Source: Ruminococcus sp.
Lineage (GTDB): Bacteria; Bacillota; Clostridia; Oscillospirales; Ruminococcaceae
Reading direction: 5' to 3'
Length of the DNA stretch: 64,000 nt
Assembly: GCA_024403995.1 (NCBI GenBank)
Contig: JAKSQT010000003.1
Span: 1-64,000, forward strand
Each line of letters starts with the position of its first letter. Position 1 is the first letter of the stretch. Positions 54,402 to 63,070 of this stretch are shown one piece after another. The position numbers and the translations under genes were made by a program. The notes under the pieces are model-generated. The model did not search any database, was not told the origin of the DNA, and saw only the letters and a list, made by a program, of their open reading frames with translations.

Positions 54402-55096
54402 AGAAAATAATCTGGAAACTGATGGTACTTTGCGGCACAGCAATGATAATGGGAGCTGTGTGTATATGCGTTACCAATATAAAACAAAGCAATGAAGCAT
54501 TCAGACAGTCGAAGGCAGTGCTTTCGGAACTTAAACAAGTTATTCCTGAACCTCAGCCTGCAACAGAGACCGACTCTGAAAATGTGATTGATTCATACAA
54601 TAAACCTATGGTAAATCCTGCGGATGATCTCTTTCTTCCATATGAAAAGAAGACAGAGAAGGAGAAAGATAAGCCCGATGCAGAATCACCACCCCCGATT
54701 GAGATCGACGGACGATACTACTGTGGTTATCTGAAATTGCCTGCACTCGGAATTGAACTGCCCGTAATGGACAGCTGGAGTTATCCGAATTTGCAGACAT
54801 CTCCATGCCGCTATAGCGGAAGTGCAGAAAGTGATGACATTGTGATTGCGGCACATAATTACAACAGTCATTTCGGCAGAATCAAGGAGCTTTCCATAGG
54901 TGATGAAATAATCTACATTAATTCAGACGGACTGTATTACAGGTACAAGGTTTGTAATATGGAATATATTGACGGATATGATATTGACAGAATGTTTGAC
55001 GGAAATGAAAACGAGTGGGATCTGACATTATTCACTTGTACACTTAGCGGACAAAGCAGAGTGACAATAAGAGCAGACAGAATCAGAGTCAGCTAA
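54398..55096 (+). CDS. Second sortase, probably wall-anchoring
   Basis: The 232-residue protein has one N-terminal membrane helix (about 7-27), an acidic linker and a sortase domain with the catalytic His in A-A-H-N-Y-N-S-H-F-G, Cys in T-L-F-T-C-T-L and Arg in S-R-V-T-I-R. It lacks the C-terminal helix of class C. Its start overlaps the minor pilin by 4 bases. I infer that it attaches the completed pilus, or the base pilin, to peptidoglycan. The exact sortase class is uncertain. Confidence 0.85.
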   Translation: MKKIIWKLMVLCGTAMIMGAVCICVTNIKQSNEAFRQSKAVLSELKQVIPEPQPATETDSENVIDSYNKPMVNPADDLFLPYEKKTEKEKDKPDAESPPPIEIDGRYYCGYLKLPALGIELPVMDSWSYPNLQTSPCRYSGSAESDDIVIAAHNYNSHFGRIKELSIGDEIIYINSDGLYYRYKVCNMEYIDGYDIDRMFDGNENEWDLTLFTCTLSGQSRVTIRADRIRVS

Positions 55097-55236
55097 GTCA
55101 GACATCACAGTAAGACATCTTAGTCAGACAAAAACAATGACATCAGGTTGAGACAGCTATGTTTGACATCTCAGACAGACATCATGACAGACATCTTTGT
55201 ACGACAGAAAAGAACAGACACAGAATTGCAGACAAC
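55097..55236. repeat. Decayed tandem array of about 13-base units (GACATC)
   Basis: GACATC occurs at 55101, 55114, 55139, 55165, 55178 and 55190. The gaps are 13, 25, 26, 13 and 12 bases, multiples of about 12.8. Weaker GACA units fill the missing steps and continue to about 55236. It begins at the base after the last sortase stop codon. Confidence 0.7.
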
Positions 55237-55254
55237 AAAGCGAGGCAAAAAAGA

Positions 55255-55290
55255 ACACCGTACAGACGAAAAAATCTGTACGGTGTTTTT
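55255..55290. terminator. Bidirectional terminator between pilus and polysaccharide operons
   Basis: ACACCGTACAGA (55255-55266) pairs perfectly with TCTGTACGGTGT (55275-55286), followed by TTTT on the plus strand and with A/T runs on the other. It closes both convergent operons. Confidence 0.9.
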
Positions 55291-56408
55291 CAGTTATGAG
55301 TTCTTTTTATGTTGTCAACTGCCTTGATCTCGGCTTTTATTGAACTTTTTTTGCAGAAAATGCCACGCAGCAGACGATATCCCCAGCCTATCGGAAGGAG
55401 TATCCTGTGCTTATAGAAGAATGGGAAACGTCTTTTGTATACATCAAGCGGCGGAAAAATTCTTCTGAAAAAATATACGAACTTGCTGTCTGAATTGAAG
55501 CTGTTCATTCTCTGTTCGGCTTTATTGCTGATCGTTCCGTATACGCCGGAATTGAAATAAAAACCAAGCATTTCTGCTTCATCATCGTTAAGCTCAGGAA
55601 TTTCATCCGAAGAAAGGAGTTTCAGTGCAAGAAGTCTTGATTTTTCCTCAAAATCGGCTATTTCAAGCTTTTTACATTCCTCACGGATGTATTCCCAGTC
55701 AAGCTTTTCGGAAAATTTGTCAAGAAAAACATAGACATCAATAAGTGAACGCAGTCCTGTTCCGCCTGATGAATAGTGTTTGTATTCATGCAGACACATG
55801 AAAATATAGAAATCTTCATTCGTAAAGCAGTATTCAAATGAATTTTCGTTTTTCTGAATGAGTTTTTCCTTGACACTGCTGTAATATTCAGCCCATGAAT
55901 GACCGTGATAATCGGCTACAAGGGCATAGTGAATTTCGTAATTATAGCACGGCGGTTTCAGAAATGAGATATCGTGGCTTGATTCCTCGTGCTTTGAATA
56001 GCCCCGTTCAAGCATCCATTTGTTTGTGGAAGATATCCCGTCGGGATCAATGAGTATATCATTGTCACACATCTGACGCATTCCTGTTCTGGGATAATAC
56101 TCTTTCAGGTAAACACCTTTCAGCGGCATATACCATATATGGTTCTCGTCAAAAAAGTTACATATCTTTCTGCGCTCATTGTCAAGGAGAAGTATATTTC
56201 TTAGTACAAGATTTTTTTCTTCGTTTATCTCTTTATTCTTTATGCCTGCCGATTCGAGTGCATATGCTGTCATTACCGTAAGGCTGTGAAACTTGCTGAT
56301 TTTGAGCAGATCTTCATAATTCAGACTGCTTATCAGCTCTGTATCAGGAATTTTATTATGCAGAGCACATAAAACAAGATATAACAGTTGTTTTTCTGAA
56401 TTGTTCAT
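55290..56408 (-). CDS. Nucleotidyltransferase-fold family protein
   Basis: The 372-residue protein resembles the uncharacterised nucleotidyltransferase group found in capsule and exopolysaccharide clusters (Nucleotidyltransf_5-like). Seen features are L-K-G-V-Y-L-K (about residue 97) and M-C-D-N-D-I-L-I-D with the paired Asp of the fold, then a helical C-terminal half with a basic end. It is the last gene of the polysaccharide operon, 23 bases after licD, with GGAGGAG before the ATG. The donor and acceptor are unknown. Confidence 0.75.
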   Translation of the reverse strand: MNNSEKQLLYLVLCALHNKIPDTELISSLNYEDLLKISKFHSLTVMTAYALESAGIKNKEINEEKNLVLRNILLLDNERRKICNFFDENHIWYMPLKGVYLKEYYPRTGMRQMCDNDILIDPDGISSTNKWMLERGYSKHEESSHDISFLKPPCYNYEIHYALVADYHGHSWAEYYSSVKEKLIQKNENSFEYCFTNEDFYIFMCLHEYKHYSSGGTGLRSLIDVYVFLDKFSEKLDWEYIREECKKLEIADFEEKSRLLALKLLSSDEIPELNDDEAEMLGFYFNSGVYGTISNKAEQRMNSFNSDSKFVYFFRRIFPPLDVYKRRFPFFYKHRILLPIGWGYRLLRGIFCKKSSIKAEIKAVDNIKRTHN

Positions 56409-56431
56409 TTCTCCTCCTCAGCGTATGAAGA

Positions 56432-57229
56432 TCACTTCTGATATGCTGTAAAAACGTGGTTTGAAACTTGTTTTTCCTTTGGCGGAAGCTTCATATAATC
56501 GCCGTAAAGCTCGGTCAGATATTCCTTATATCCGACAGGTGCTCTGAACTGTTTATCTTCAAAGTCGAGCATGGTATATGATTTGAATACTTCGCTTCTT
56601 ACCTGACGCTTTTTCTTTGAAGCGGCGATGATATTTCCGCAGTATTTAACTTTTCTGAAATCGTTTTTCTTTACTGTGCTGTCAAGAATACGGCAAAGCT
56701 TTTTCCAGCCTATCATATGGCTGACCTTAAAGCGTATTTTTTTGACAAATTTATTGGTTCTTGGCTTTTCAAGCAGTGAATCGTCCCACATTGCACGGAA
56801 CAGCCAGAGCTTTTCACGGATAATGCTTTTTCCGACTGAACTGTCCGGCAGACCGTCTATCGGGAAGATATCAACATAAACTCCGAAGTCTTTGATAGGT
56901 TTGCGTCCGATATCTTCGATCAATGTTGTTGATGTGTCAACGACCTTGCCGAAAAGGTAATAATAATCGTCGCAAAGATCATGTGTGAGGAGCTTGTATC
57001 TTTTATTTGAGGCGTTGAATTTCTTTTTGAATATCTCATAGTCCTTTCTCGGCATGAGAATATCTATATCATCGTCCCATGGGATAAATCCCTTATGTCT
57101 TACAGCGCCGAGAAGTGTGCCGGAATCAAGAAAATATTCAATTCCGTTTTCGGAGCAGTATTTATCAATTTCGACAAGAATCTCAAGTTCGATTCTTTTC
57201 AGATCATCAAGATTAAGCGAATTACTCAT
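56432..57229 (-). CDS. licD: LicD family phosphotransferase
   Basis: The 265-residue protein has the LicD signature: D-S-G-T-L-L-G-A-V-R-H-K-G-F-I-P-W-D-D-D-I-D-I near residues 36-60. Members transfer phosphocholine or another phospho-substituent onto surface glycans. No choline kinase or CTP:phosphocholine enzyme is in view, so the donor may instead be made by the cytidylyltransferase-fusion protein at 61733-63055; that is inference. It lies between the polymerase-like and nucleotidyltransferase genes. Confidence 0.9.
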   Translation of the reverse strand: MSNSLNLDDLKRIELEILVEIDKYCSENGIEYFLDSGTLLGAVRHKGFIPWDDDIDILMPRKDYEIFKKKFNASNKRYKLLTHDLCDDYYYLFGKVVDTSTTLIEDIGRKPIKDFGVYVDIFPIDGLPDSSVGKSIIREKLWLFRAMWDDSLLEKPRTNKFVKKIRFKVSHMIGWKKLCRILDSTVKKNDFRKVKYCGNIIAASKKKRQVRSEVFKSYTMLDFEDKQFRAPVGYKEYLTELYGDYMKLPPKEKQVSNHVFTAYQK

Positions 57230-57241
57230 AAAACACCTCTG

Positions 57242-58396
57242 TTAAGCAAATAATTCCGGATCGATCATATACGGGCAGGTCATATGGTTGTTCTTGATAA
57301 CGAAGAATATGAACCACGTAGCCAGTACAAACAATATAACAAGGGTATACCAGATCAATCGGGAGCTTTTTTTATAGCAGTTCTGTACGCTTGCGAGTGC
57401 AAATGCCTGAAATGGGATAAAATAGTAGCATACTCTTGAAATGTAGACAGAAATAAGAGAACCAAAAGAGCATACAAACATTACGACGGAAACCATCATG
57501 AAAAAGTTCGGTTCTATTTTTTTGTGGTATAAGACCTGAGTATGGACAACATAGGCACAGATCAAAACTGTATATACAAAAACCGAAACAACGGAAAGAT
57601 AACTTGAACCAAATCGTCCGTCACTGAGATAGTTCAGTGCAGCAGCTTTCAGCACACCAAGGCTTACGGCAATTCTTACCACTTTGTCGAGAAGGACGAC
57701 TGCTGCCATAAGTGCGACAAGAAAGAGTGCAATTCGTCTGATATCCTTGAATTTCAAGCCGTTATTTGTCTTTTTCAGCATCAGATACATCGGCAGGAAT
57801 GCAAATCCTATCACGGCAGAGCTGTGGAGGAAGAATGCGATGAGCATGAAGAAAAAGTATTTCAGCGTCTGTTTGTCCATCAGGAATGTAGTAGCATAGA
57901 AAACGACTGCGACAGCCATTGACTGTCTGAGGATATTAAGTGATACATTGTAGTACATCAGGTAATACAGTGTCATTCCGAGCCATACCGGAACATCGAA
58001 CTGCTTTTTCAGACGCTTGAAACCGAGATAGGTAAATCCTACCGTTATTGCCTGAAAGACGAAAAGGGCAGCATGATAATTCGGGGTCAGTCTTGTTGTA
58101 ATGAAAAGTATCATTGCATAAAGAGGTTCTGAAGTAAATGAAAGTTCAAAACGGTGTGCAAAGACTGAAAATGTCTTGCATCCGAGAGCCTGAGAGTAGT
58201 GAGGAATCGCATAATACTTTACATCTGTTCCGATTTCGGGTGAACGAATTGCAGCCAGCACTATCGGAAACATCAGCGAAAAGAATACTATCACCTTTTT
58301 GACAATGGGATTTTTTATTCTTTCAGCCACATACAGCAAAAAAGCTGACATCATAAATATTACTAAATAAGGAAGTGATAATAAATATACTTTCAT
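57242..58396 (-). CDS. EpsG-family polysaccharide polymerase-like membrane protein
   Basis: The 384-residue protein has about ten hydrophobic segments and an A-A-I-R-S-P-E-I-G-T-D loop near residue 63, typical of EpsG/Wzy-like proteins that polymerise surface polysaccharide repeat units at the outer face of the membrane. AAAGGA lies before the ATG. It sits between the flippase and licD genes, the expected place for a polymerase. Confidence 0.85.
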   Translation of the reverse strand: MKVYLLSLPYLVIFMMSAFLLYVAERIKNPIVKKVIVFFSLMFPIVLAAIRSPEIGTDVKYYAIPHYSQALGCKTFSVFAHRFELSFTSEPLYAMILFITTRLTPNYHAALFVFQAITVGFTYLGFKRLKKQFDVPVWLGMTLYYLMYYNVSLNILRQSMAVAVVFYATTFLMDKQTLKYFFFMLIAFFLHSSAVIGFAFLPMYLMLKKTNNGLKFKDIRRIALFLVALMAAVVLLDKVVRIAVSLGVLKAAALNYLSDGRFGSSYLSVVSVFVYTVLICAYVVHTQVLYHKKIEPNFFMMVSVVMFVCSFGSLISVYISRVCYYFIPFQAFALASVQNCYKKSSRLIWYTLVILFVLATWFIFFVIKNNHMTCPYMIDPELFA

Positions 58397-58420
58397 ATTT
58401 TAAATCCTTTTAAATTGAGA

Positions 58421-59653
58421 TCAGCTTTTTGCTTTGAACTCACTTCGGAATTTCCAGCAGTAAAGGCTTCGTGTTACGAGCATGAAAAGTTCTGTTCCGC
58501 CTCTTAAAAGAGCAAGATTTATCAGAGTGAACTGATTGAAAACTGCCAGCAGAAGCAGTCCGACAACCTGTAAAACAGCGGTAGCAATAGTGGTTATCGT
58601 AACCTCTTTTGTCTTTTCCAGTGCGCCGAGTGCGGGCCAGCCGTATATCATTGCAGGGAAACTTACTATCAGCAGAGGAATGAACCATCTGAGAAGATTT
58701 GCAACAACAATATATTTCTTGCCGCCGATGAGGAGGAGAATAGTATCAGCGCCGAAGTATATTATACCGCAGCCGATAAATATCAGAGGCATGAATATTT
58801 TCATGATTCTGAATGTATATCTTATGTCCTTTTCTCTTATCATATGCGGATAGATGCCGTTTATAACAGGTGAATAGAGTGCCTGTACCGCATTGACGAG
58901 CTGCATTACAAGTCCCCATTTTCCGACATCTGCTTCAGAGAGGAAGATACCGACGAGAAGTGTATTGAGCGCACCGAAAGCGGTTGTTGCCATGTTTGAG
59001 ATGAAGTATACAAATGACTCCTTCAGCATGGAAAGCACATCAGCGAGAGCACTGACCTTAACAGGTATCTTCATTTTGAAGATAGATATCCATACCCAGA
59101 TAATAGCGGCAAGGTTGCCGATTATTTCGAGAATCGGAATGAGCATGATGTCGCTGTCATCTTTGATAAGAACAAATGTCAGCGCAGTTGTGATCGAACG
59201 AGTGATAAGAAAACGAATTGTAATTATGTGCATTTTTTCCAATCCACGGAACAGGAAGTCAACGAGAAATGCTGTAAGTACTATCGAAATGAAGTAGAGG
59301 AAAGTGAAAAGAGCGTGTTTTCTGAGTATTTTGATACAGCACGTCATTACAATGAGAACGACAAAGGCGGCAAGTGAAAGAATGAGCTTGCCCATAATTG
59401 CATTGCCGGTGATTATGCCGATCTTCTGCTTATCGTCGCCGCATTTAACGATGTCCTTGGTAGCTGAAAGAATGAAGCCGAAGTCGATGATAAGCTGCAT
59501 ATAGGTCATTACAGCCTTGACATAGCTTATAACTCCGTAGGTATCAACTGCCAGAACTCTTGTGAGATACGGCAGAGTTGCAAGCGGAAAGATAAGCTTT
59601 GCGATATTCATTATATAAAGCATAGCGGTATTTTTCGCTACGTTTTTTGCCAT
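58421..59653 (-). CDS. wzx: Oligosaccharide flippase (Wzx/MurJ-type MOP exporter)
   Basis: The 410-residue protein has about twelve hydrophobic segments, beginning A-K-N-T-A-M-L-Y-I-M-N-I and P-L-A-T-L-P-Y-L-T-R-V-L, a hallmark of O-unit flippases. It would move the lipid-linked repeat unit across the membrane. AAGGAGG precedes the ATG. It lies 20 bases downstream of the GT2 gene. Confidence 0.9.
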   Translation of the reverse strand: MAKNVAKNTAMLYIMNIAKLIFPLATLPYLTRVLAVDTYGVISYVKAVMTYMQLIIDFGFILSATKDIVKCGDDKQKIGIITGNAIMGKLILSLAAFVVLIVMTCCIKILRKHALFTFLYFISIVLTAFLVDFLFRGLEKMHIITIRFLITRSITTALTFVLIKDDSDIMLIPILEIIGNLAAIIWVWISIFKMKIPVKVSALADVLSMLKESFVYFISNMATTAFGALNTLLVGIFLSEADVGKWGLVMQLVNAVQALYSPVINGIYPHMIREKDIRYTFRIMKIFMPLIFIGCGIIYFGADTILLLIGGKKYIVVANLLRWFIPLLIVSFPAMIYGWPALGALEKTKEVTITTIATAVLQVVGLLLLAVFNQFTLINLALLRGGTELFMLVTRSLYCWKFRSEFKAKS

Positions 59654-59673
59654 TATTTTTTACCTCCTTAACT

Positions 59674-60645
59674 TTATCTGTGAATTTTTTTGAGCAGTCT
59701 GTTTCCACGCTCAAATCCGAAAACCGACCAGCATGATCTTGCGATCAGATATTTCGGCTTGTTTGAGCAGTGGGAAAGGATATTTTTGTTTTGTCTGATG
59801 AAATTCAGGCAGTCTTTCTTTTCGTCGGGATTTTTAAGTCCGTCTGCAAGAATGATAATATTTGCGAATTTGTCAGCAAAATATCTTCTCATAAGCTTTT
59901 TATTTGAAAAAGCCTCTGAGAAGTCAAATGTCTTTTTGAAAACTTTAAGCTGACCGATGACTGATCTGTATGATGGTGCATTAACGATAGAGCCTTCTCT
60001 GAATGCTCTGTATTTTACCACGGTACAGTCTGAAAGCACATATTTTTTAATATGAGGCAGTATCCTGAAAAAGTATTCACAGTCCTCTGCGCCGATAATA
60101 TCCGAATCAAATAAAAGATCATTATTTTTTATGAAGTCAGAGCGATAGACGCTCTGCCATGCTCTCCACGGAATAAGAATATTATTTTCGGCATATTTCT
60201 CGCAAAGATCAAAAAGAGAATGAGCAGCGGCAAATTCAAAGAATGTCTTGTTGTCAAAATAGACAGTTTCGCTGCCTTCGCACCAGTGAAGAACATTTCC
60301 GATGAGAATGTCTGCATCTGTATTTTTTGAAAGCTCCGAATCAAGACGTTCAAGAATGCCGTCATATAACACATCATCGCCGTCAAGAAAGATGATATAG
60401 TCTCCCTTGGCGGCTTCAATGCCTGAATTACGGGCAGCCGACAAGCCGCCGTTTTTCTTGTGGATAACGGATATATGTCTGTCATCTTCCGCATATTTAT
60501 CGCAGATAGCTCCGCAGCCGTCAGGAGAGCCGTCATCGACGAGAATAAGCTCATAATCGTCGAATGACTGCTTCTGAACGCTTTCGATACATTCGGGAAG
60601 ATATTTTTCTATTTTATAGATCGGGACAATAATCGAAAACATCAT
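59674..60645 (-). CDS. Family 2 glycosyltransferase
   Basis: The 323-residue enzyme has a GT-A fold: S-I-I-V-P-I-Y at the N terminus, V-D-D-G-S-P-D-G, G-L-S-A-A-R-N-S-G and the metal/nucleotide D-G-D-D motif near residue 93. It adds a sugar to the growing repeat unit on the cytosolic face. Its start codon overlaps the stop of the GT4 gene (ATGA), so the two are translationally coupled. The sugar is not predictable. Confidence 0.92.
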   Translation of the reverse strand: MMFSIIVPIYKIEKYLPECIESVQKQSFDDYELILVDDGSPDGCGAICDKYAEDDRHISVIHKKNGGLSAARNSGIEAAKGDYIIFLDGDDVLYDGILERLDSELSKNTDADILIGNVLHWCEGSETVYFDNKTFFEFAAAHSLFDLCEKYAENNILIPWRAWQSVYRSDFIKNNDLLFDSDIIGAEDCEYFFRILPHIKKYVLSDCTVVKYRAFREGSIVNAPSYRSVIGQLKVFKKTFDFSEAFSNKKLMRRYFADKFANIIILADGLKNPDEKKDCLNFIRQNKNILSHCSNKPKYLIARSCWSVFGFERGNRLLKKIHR

Positions 60646-61736
60646 TTTGATTTTTCCTCATAAAGGGCTTCGTATTTTTCTCTCAGAATAGAATTCTGCT
60701 TGTCAATGTCATAATTATCCTTTTTGATACTCCTGATATTGGCACTTCTGTCAGCCTTGCTGATCTCAAGTATCTTATCAGCCCAGAGTGAAGCTGAATC
60801 TATCGGGATATATTTGCAAAGGTCGGTTATTTCAGCCTCTCTTGTAATCTCGTCGGACATAAGGCATGGAATGCCTGATATCTGTGCTTCGATTCCGACA
60901 ACAGGGAGACCTTCAAAGAGTGACGGCAGGATGAAAACGTCTGCTGCCGAATAAAATTCGTTGACCTTGTCGTTTGCGCCGAAAAAGTTGATATATTTTG
61001 TAACGCCTTTTTCCTCGGCATATTTTTTTGTTTCTTCTTCAAGGATACCGTTTCCGAACCACCAGAACTCGAAATTCTTGGTTTTTTCAGCCAGAGCGCT
61101 TATGATATCAACGATGAACATCGGATTTTTCTGTTTTGTAAATCTTCCGACAGTAGTAACGATAAGCTTATCATTGGCGGAATATTCGTTTCTGAGGCGG
61201 TCTCTTGCTTCCTGATCGAAAGAATATCTTTTAAGGTCAACGGCATTGTTTATAACGGTATATTTTCTTTTGCCGTAAAGATAGTCACCTGCAAGTTTTG
61301 AACAGGCGAAATATGAGTTTGCATTTGCAAGGCTGATAGCGATGAAGAACTTGTTGCGTATCTCTTTCAGCTTTGTATCGCCTGATTTTGTTGCGTGTGC
61401 ATGGAGAATGCGTACAGGAACACCGTAATGCTTTGCGAGTTTGAGTATGACAGAGCCGCTGTTCAGAACATGGCTGTGAACGATATCATATTTTTCCTTT
61501 TTGAAAAGGTCGTTGATATACTTCACAGTTGCGAAAATATTCTTGCTGTATGGCGGCATCAGGAAGATATTGCTGCCATTTGCCTTAATTTCGTCATAAT
61601 ACGGTGAACCGATATCATTAACAACAAGGAAATCTATCCGGATATCCTTGCCGACGAGTTTTCTGTAATAATTCATTGCATAGCTGGTAACGCCGTTAGC
61701 CAGACGCATATTTTTTACAACATACAGTATTTTCAT
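60642..61736 (-). CDS. GT4-type glycosyltransferase
   Basis: The 364-residue enzyme has a GT-B fold with an N-terminal N-G-V-T-S-Y-A-M segment, T-V-G-R-F-T-K-Q-K-N-P in the middle and the C-terminal P-S-L-F-E-G-L-P-V-V-G-I-E-A-Q block with the E-x7-E-type donor site. It is related to EpsF/CapM-like capsule transferases. It overlaps the cytidylyltransferase fusion gene upstream by 4 bases and the GT2 gene downstream by 4 bases. Confidence 0.9.
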   Translation of the reverse strand: MKILYVVKNMRLANGVTSYAMNYYRKLVGKDIRIDFLVVNDIGSPYYDEIKANGSNIFLMPPYSKNIFATVKYINDLFKKEKYDIVHSHVLNSGSVILKLAKHYGVPVRILHAHATKSGDTKLKEIRNKFFIAISLANANSYFACSKLAGDYLYGKRKYTVINNAVDLKRYSFDQEARDRLRNEYSANDKLIVTTVGRFTKQKNPMFIVDIISALAEKTKNFEFWWFGNGILEEETKKYAEEKGVTKYINFFGANDKVNEFYSAADVFILPSLFEGLPVVGIEAQISGIPCLMSDEITREAEITDLCKYIPIDSASLWADKILEISKADRSANIRSIKKDNYDIDKQNSILREKYEALYEEKSK

Positions 61737-63055
61737 CTGGACTCCTTCTGGCAGTTGAAGTTTTCAACAACTTCTGTTATAGCTATCGTGTCATTCGGGG
61801 TGAACTTGCTGATAAACTCTGAATTATCGATAAGTTCGAGAAAATCGAGTATTTCATAGCGCAGGCCTTCACCCTGATATTCATAGAAGAATTTGCGTGT
61901 TTCCTTCAGGTCTTCGTTTCTTATCTCGAAATATTCGGTTTTCCACCATGGTGCAGGCACATAGATATAGCCTTTGCTGCCGGTGATAACGAGTGTACTT
62001 TCGGATTTATAGCCTTTGCTGACCTTGAAAGAGCCTATGCATGAGTCATACTGCATGATGCCTCTTGTAAATGAGCCGACTTCGTCATTATCGGCATTGA
62101 AAATGTGGAGCTGTTTCATATCAGTACCGAGAATTTTGACTATCGGCATCATTGCAAGACCGCCCCATTCATAGAAGCAGTTCTCATATTTATTGCTGAG
62201 GTCATATTTTTTCGGATTCTGGCTGCATGATACTTCAACGTCCTTGACATCGCCGATGATGCCGCTTTCAACAAGAAGGAGAAGATGCTGGAATGCAGGG
62301 AAATAAAGTGTTTTGATAGCCTCCATGAGGACGAGCTTTTTTTCGGCTGCAAGAGCGAAAGCATTTTCGGCTTCTTCTTTTTTCAGGAACATCGGGGAAG
62401 TGCAGATGACATGGCAGCCTGCACTGAGAGCTTTCATGATAAGCTCATAGCGTTTGTCTATGAGTGAGTCGATATAAACAGCCTCGTTGTCTTTGAAAGA
62501 GTCTTCGAGGGTGTTATATCTTGTAAGATCAGGAATATCGCTGAACCACTGGTCGGTTTCAGTGCTTTCGTCGAAAACGCCGTTGATCTTTACGCTTGTG
62601 ACATTATCGGCTTCGTGGTAGAATTTCTTTGAATTTGTACCGCAGCCGACAATAGCCATATTTACGAATTTATGCTGGCTTGTTCTCAGTTCGGTGCTGC
62701 TTACGCCCTGAGTTCTTGAAAGATAGACAACATCGCAGTATTTCTTGATATAGTCGAATTTCCCTTCCCAGTCAGAACCTACTGTAAAGATATCCACGTT
62801 ATATTTCTGGATATCTGAAATTTTCTGACCTTCATATTCTTCGACAATGACCTGATCGGCAATGCCCGTATCAAGTACAGCCTGAATTCTTTCAGCAAGA
62901 GTCTGCTTTACGTTTAGCTTTCCACGGCTTTTGTCAAATGCATCCGAGGTGACACCTACTATAAGATAATCACCCAATTCCTTAGCTCTCTCCAGAAGGC
63001 GGATATGACCGTAATGCAGGAGGTCATATGTGCCGTATGTGATAACTTTCTTCAT
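61733..63055 (-). CDS. Cytidylyltransferase fused to a degenerate Gfo/Idh/MocA oxidoreductase domain
   Basis: The 440-residue protein joins two domains. Residues 1-130 are a TagD-like cytidylyltransferase: G-T-Y-D-L-L-H-Y-G-H with the H-x-G-H motif, and R-T-Q-G-V-S-S-T-E-L near 120, matching the R-T-x-G-I-S-T-T signature. It would make a CDP-activated polyol such as CDP-glycerol. Residues 131-440 follow the Gfo/Idh/MocA fold, with a Rossmann G-C-G-T-N-S, but the catalytic E-K-P is T-S-P and the D-x-G-x-H-type motif reads M-M-P-I-V-K. The second domain may bind nucleotide without catalysis. GGAGG precedes the ATG. Confidence 0.85.
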   Translation of the reverse strand: MKKVITYGTYDLLHYGHIRLLERAKELGDYLIVGVTSDAFDKSRGKLNVKQTLAERIQAVLDTGIADQVIVEEYEGQKISDIQKYNVDIFTVGSDWEGKFDYIKKYCDVVYLSRTQGVSSTELRTSQHKFVNMAIVGCGTNSKKFYHEADNVTSVKINGVFDESTETDQWFSDIPDLTRYNTLEDSFKDNEAVYIDSLIDKRYELIMKALSAGCHVICTSPMFLKKEEAENAFALAAEKKLVLMEAIKTLYFPAFQHLLLLVESGIIGDVKDVEVSCSQNPKKYDLSNKYENCFYEWGGLAMMPIVKILGTDMKQLHIFNADNDEVGSFTRGIMQYDSCIGSFKVSKGYKSESTLVITGSKGYIYVPAPWWKTEYFEIRNEDLKETRKFFYEYQGEGLRYEILDFLELIDNSEFISKFTPNDTIAITEVVENFNCQKESR

Positions 63056-63070
63056 TTTTCCTCCATCTGA

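Noticed and set aside
15505..55236. CRISPR array
   Set aside because: The repeats seen are palindromic elements or a 13-base decayed tandem; none shows regular 28-36 base repeats with unique spacers, and no cas genes are present.
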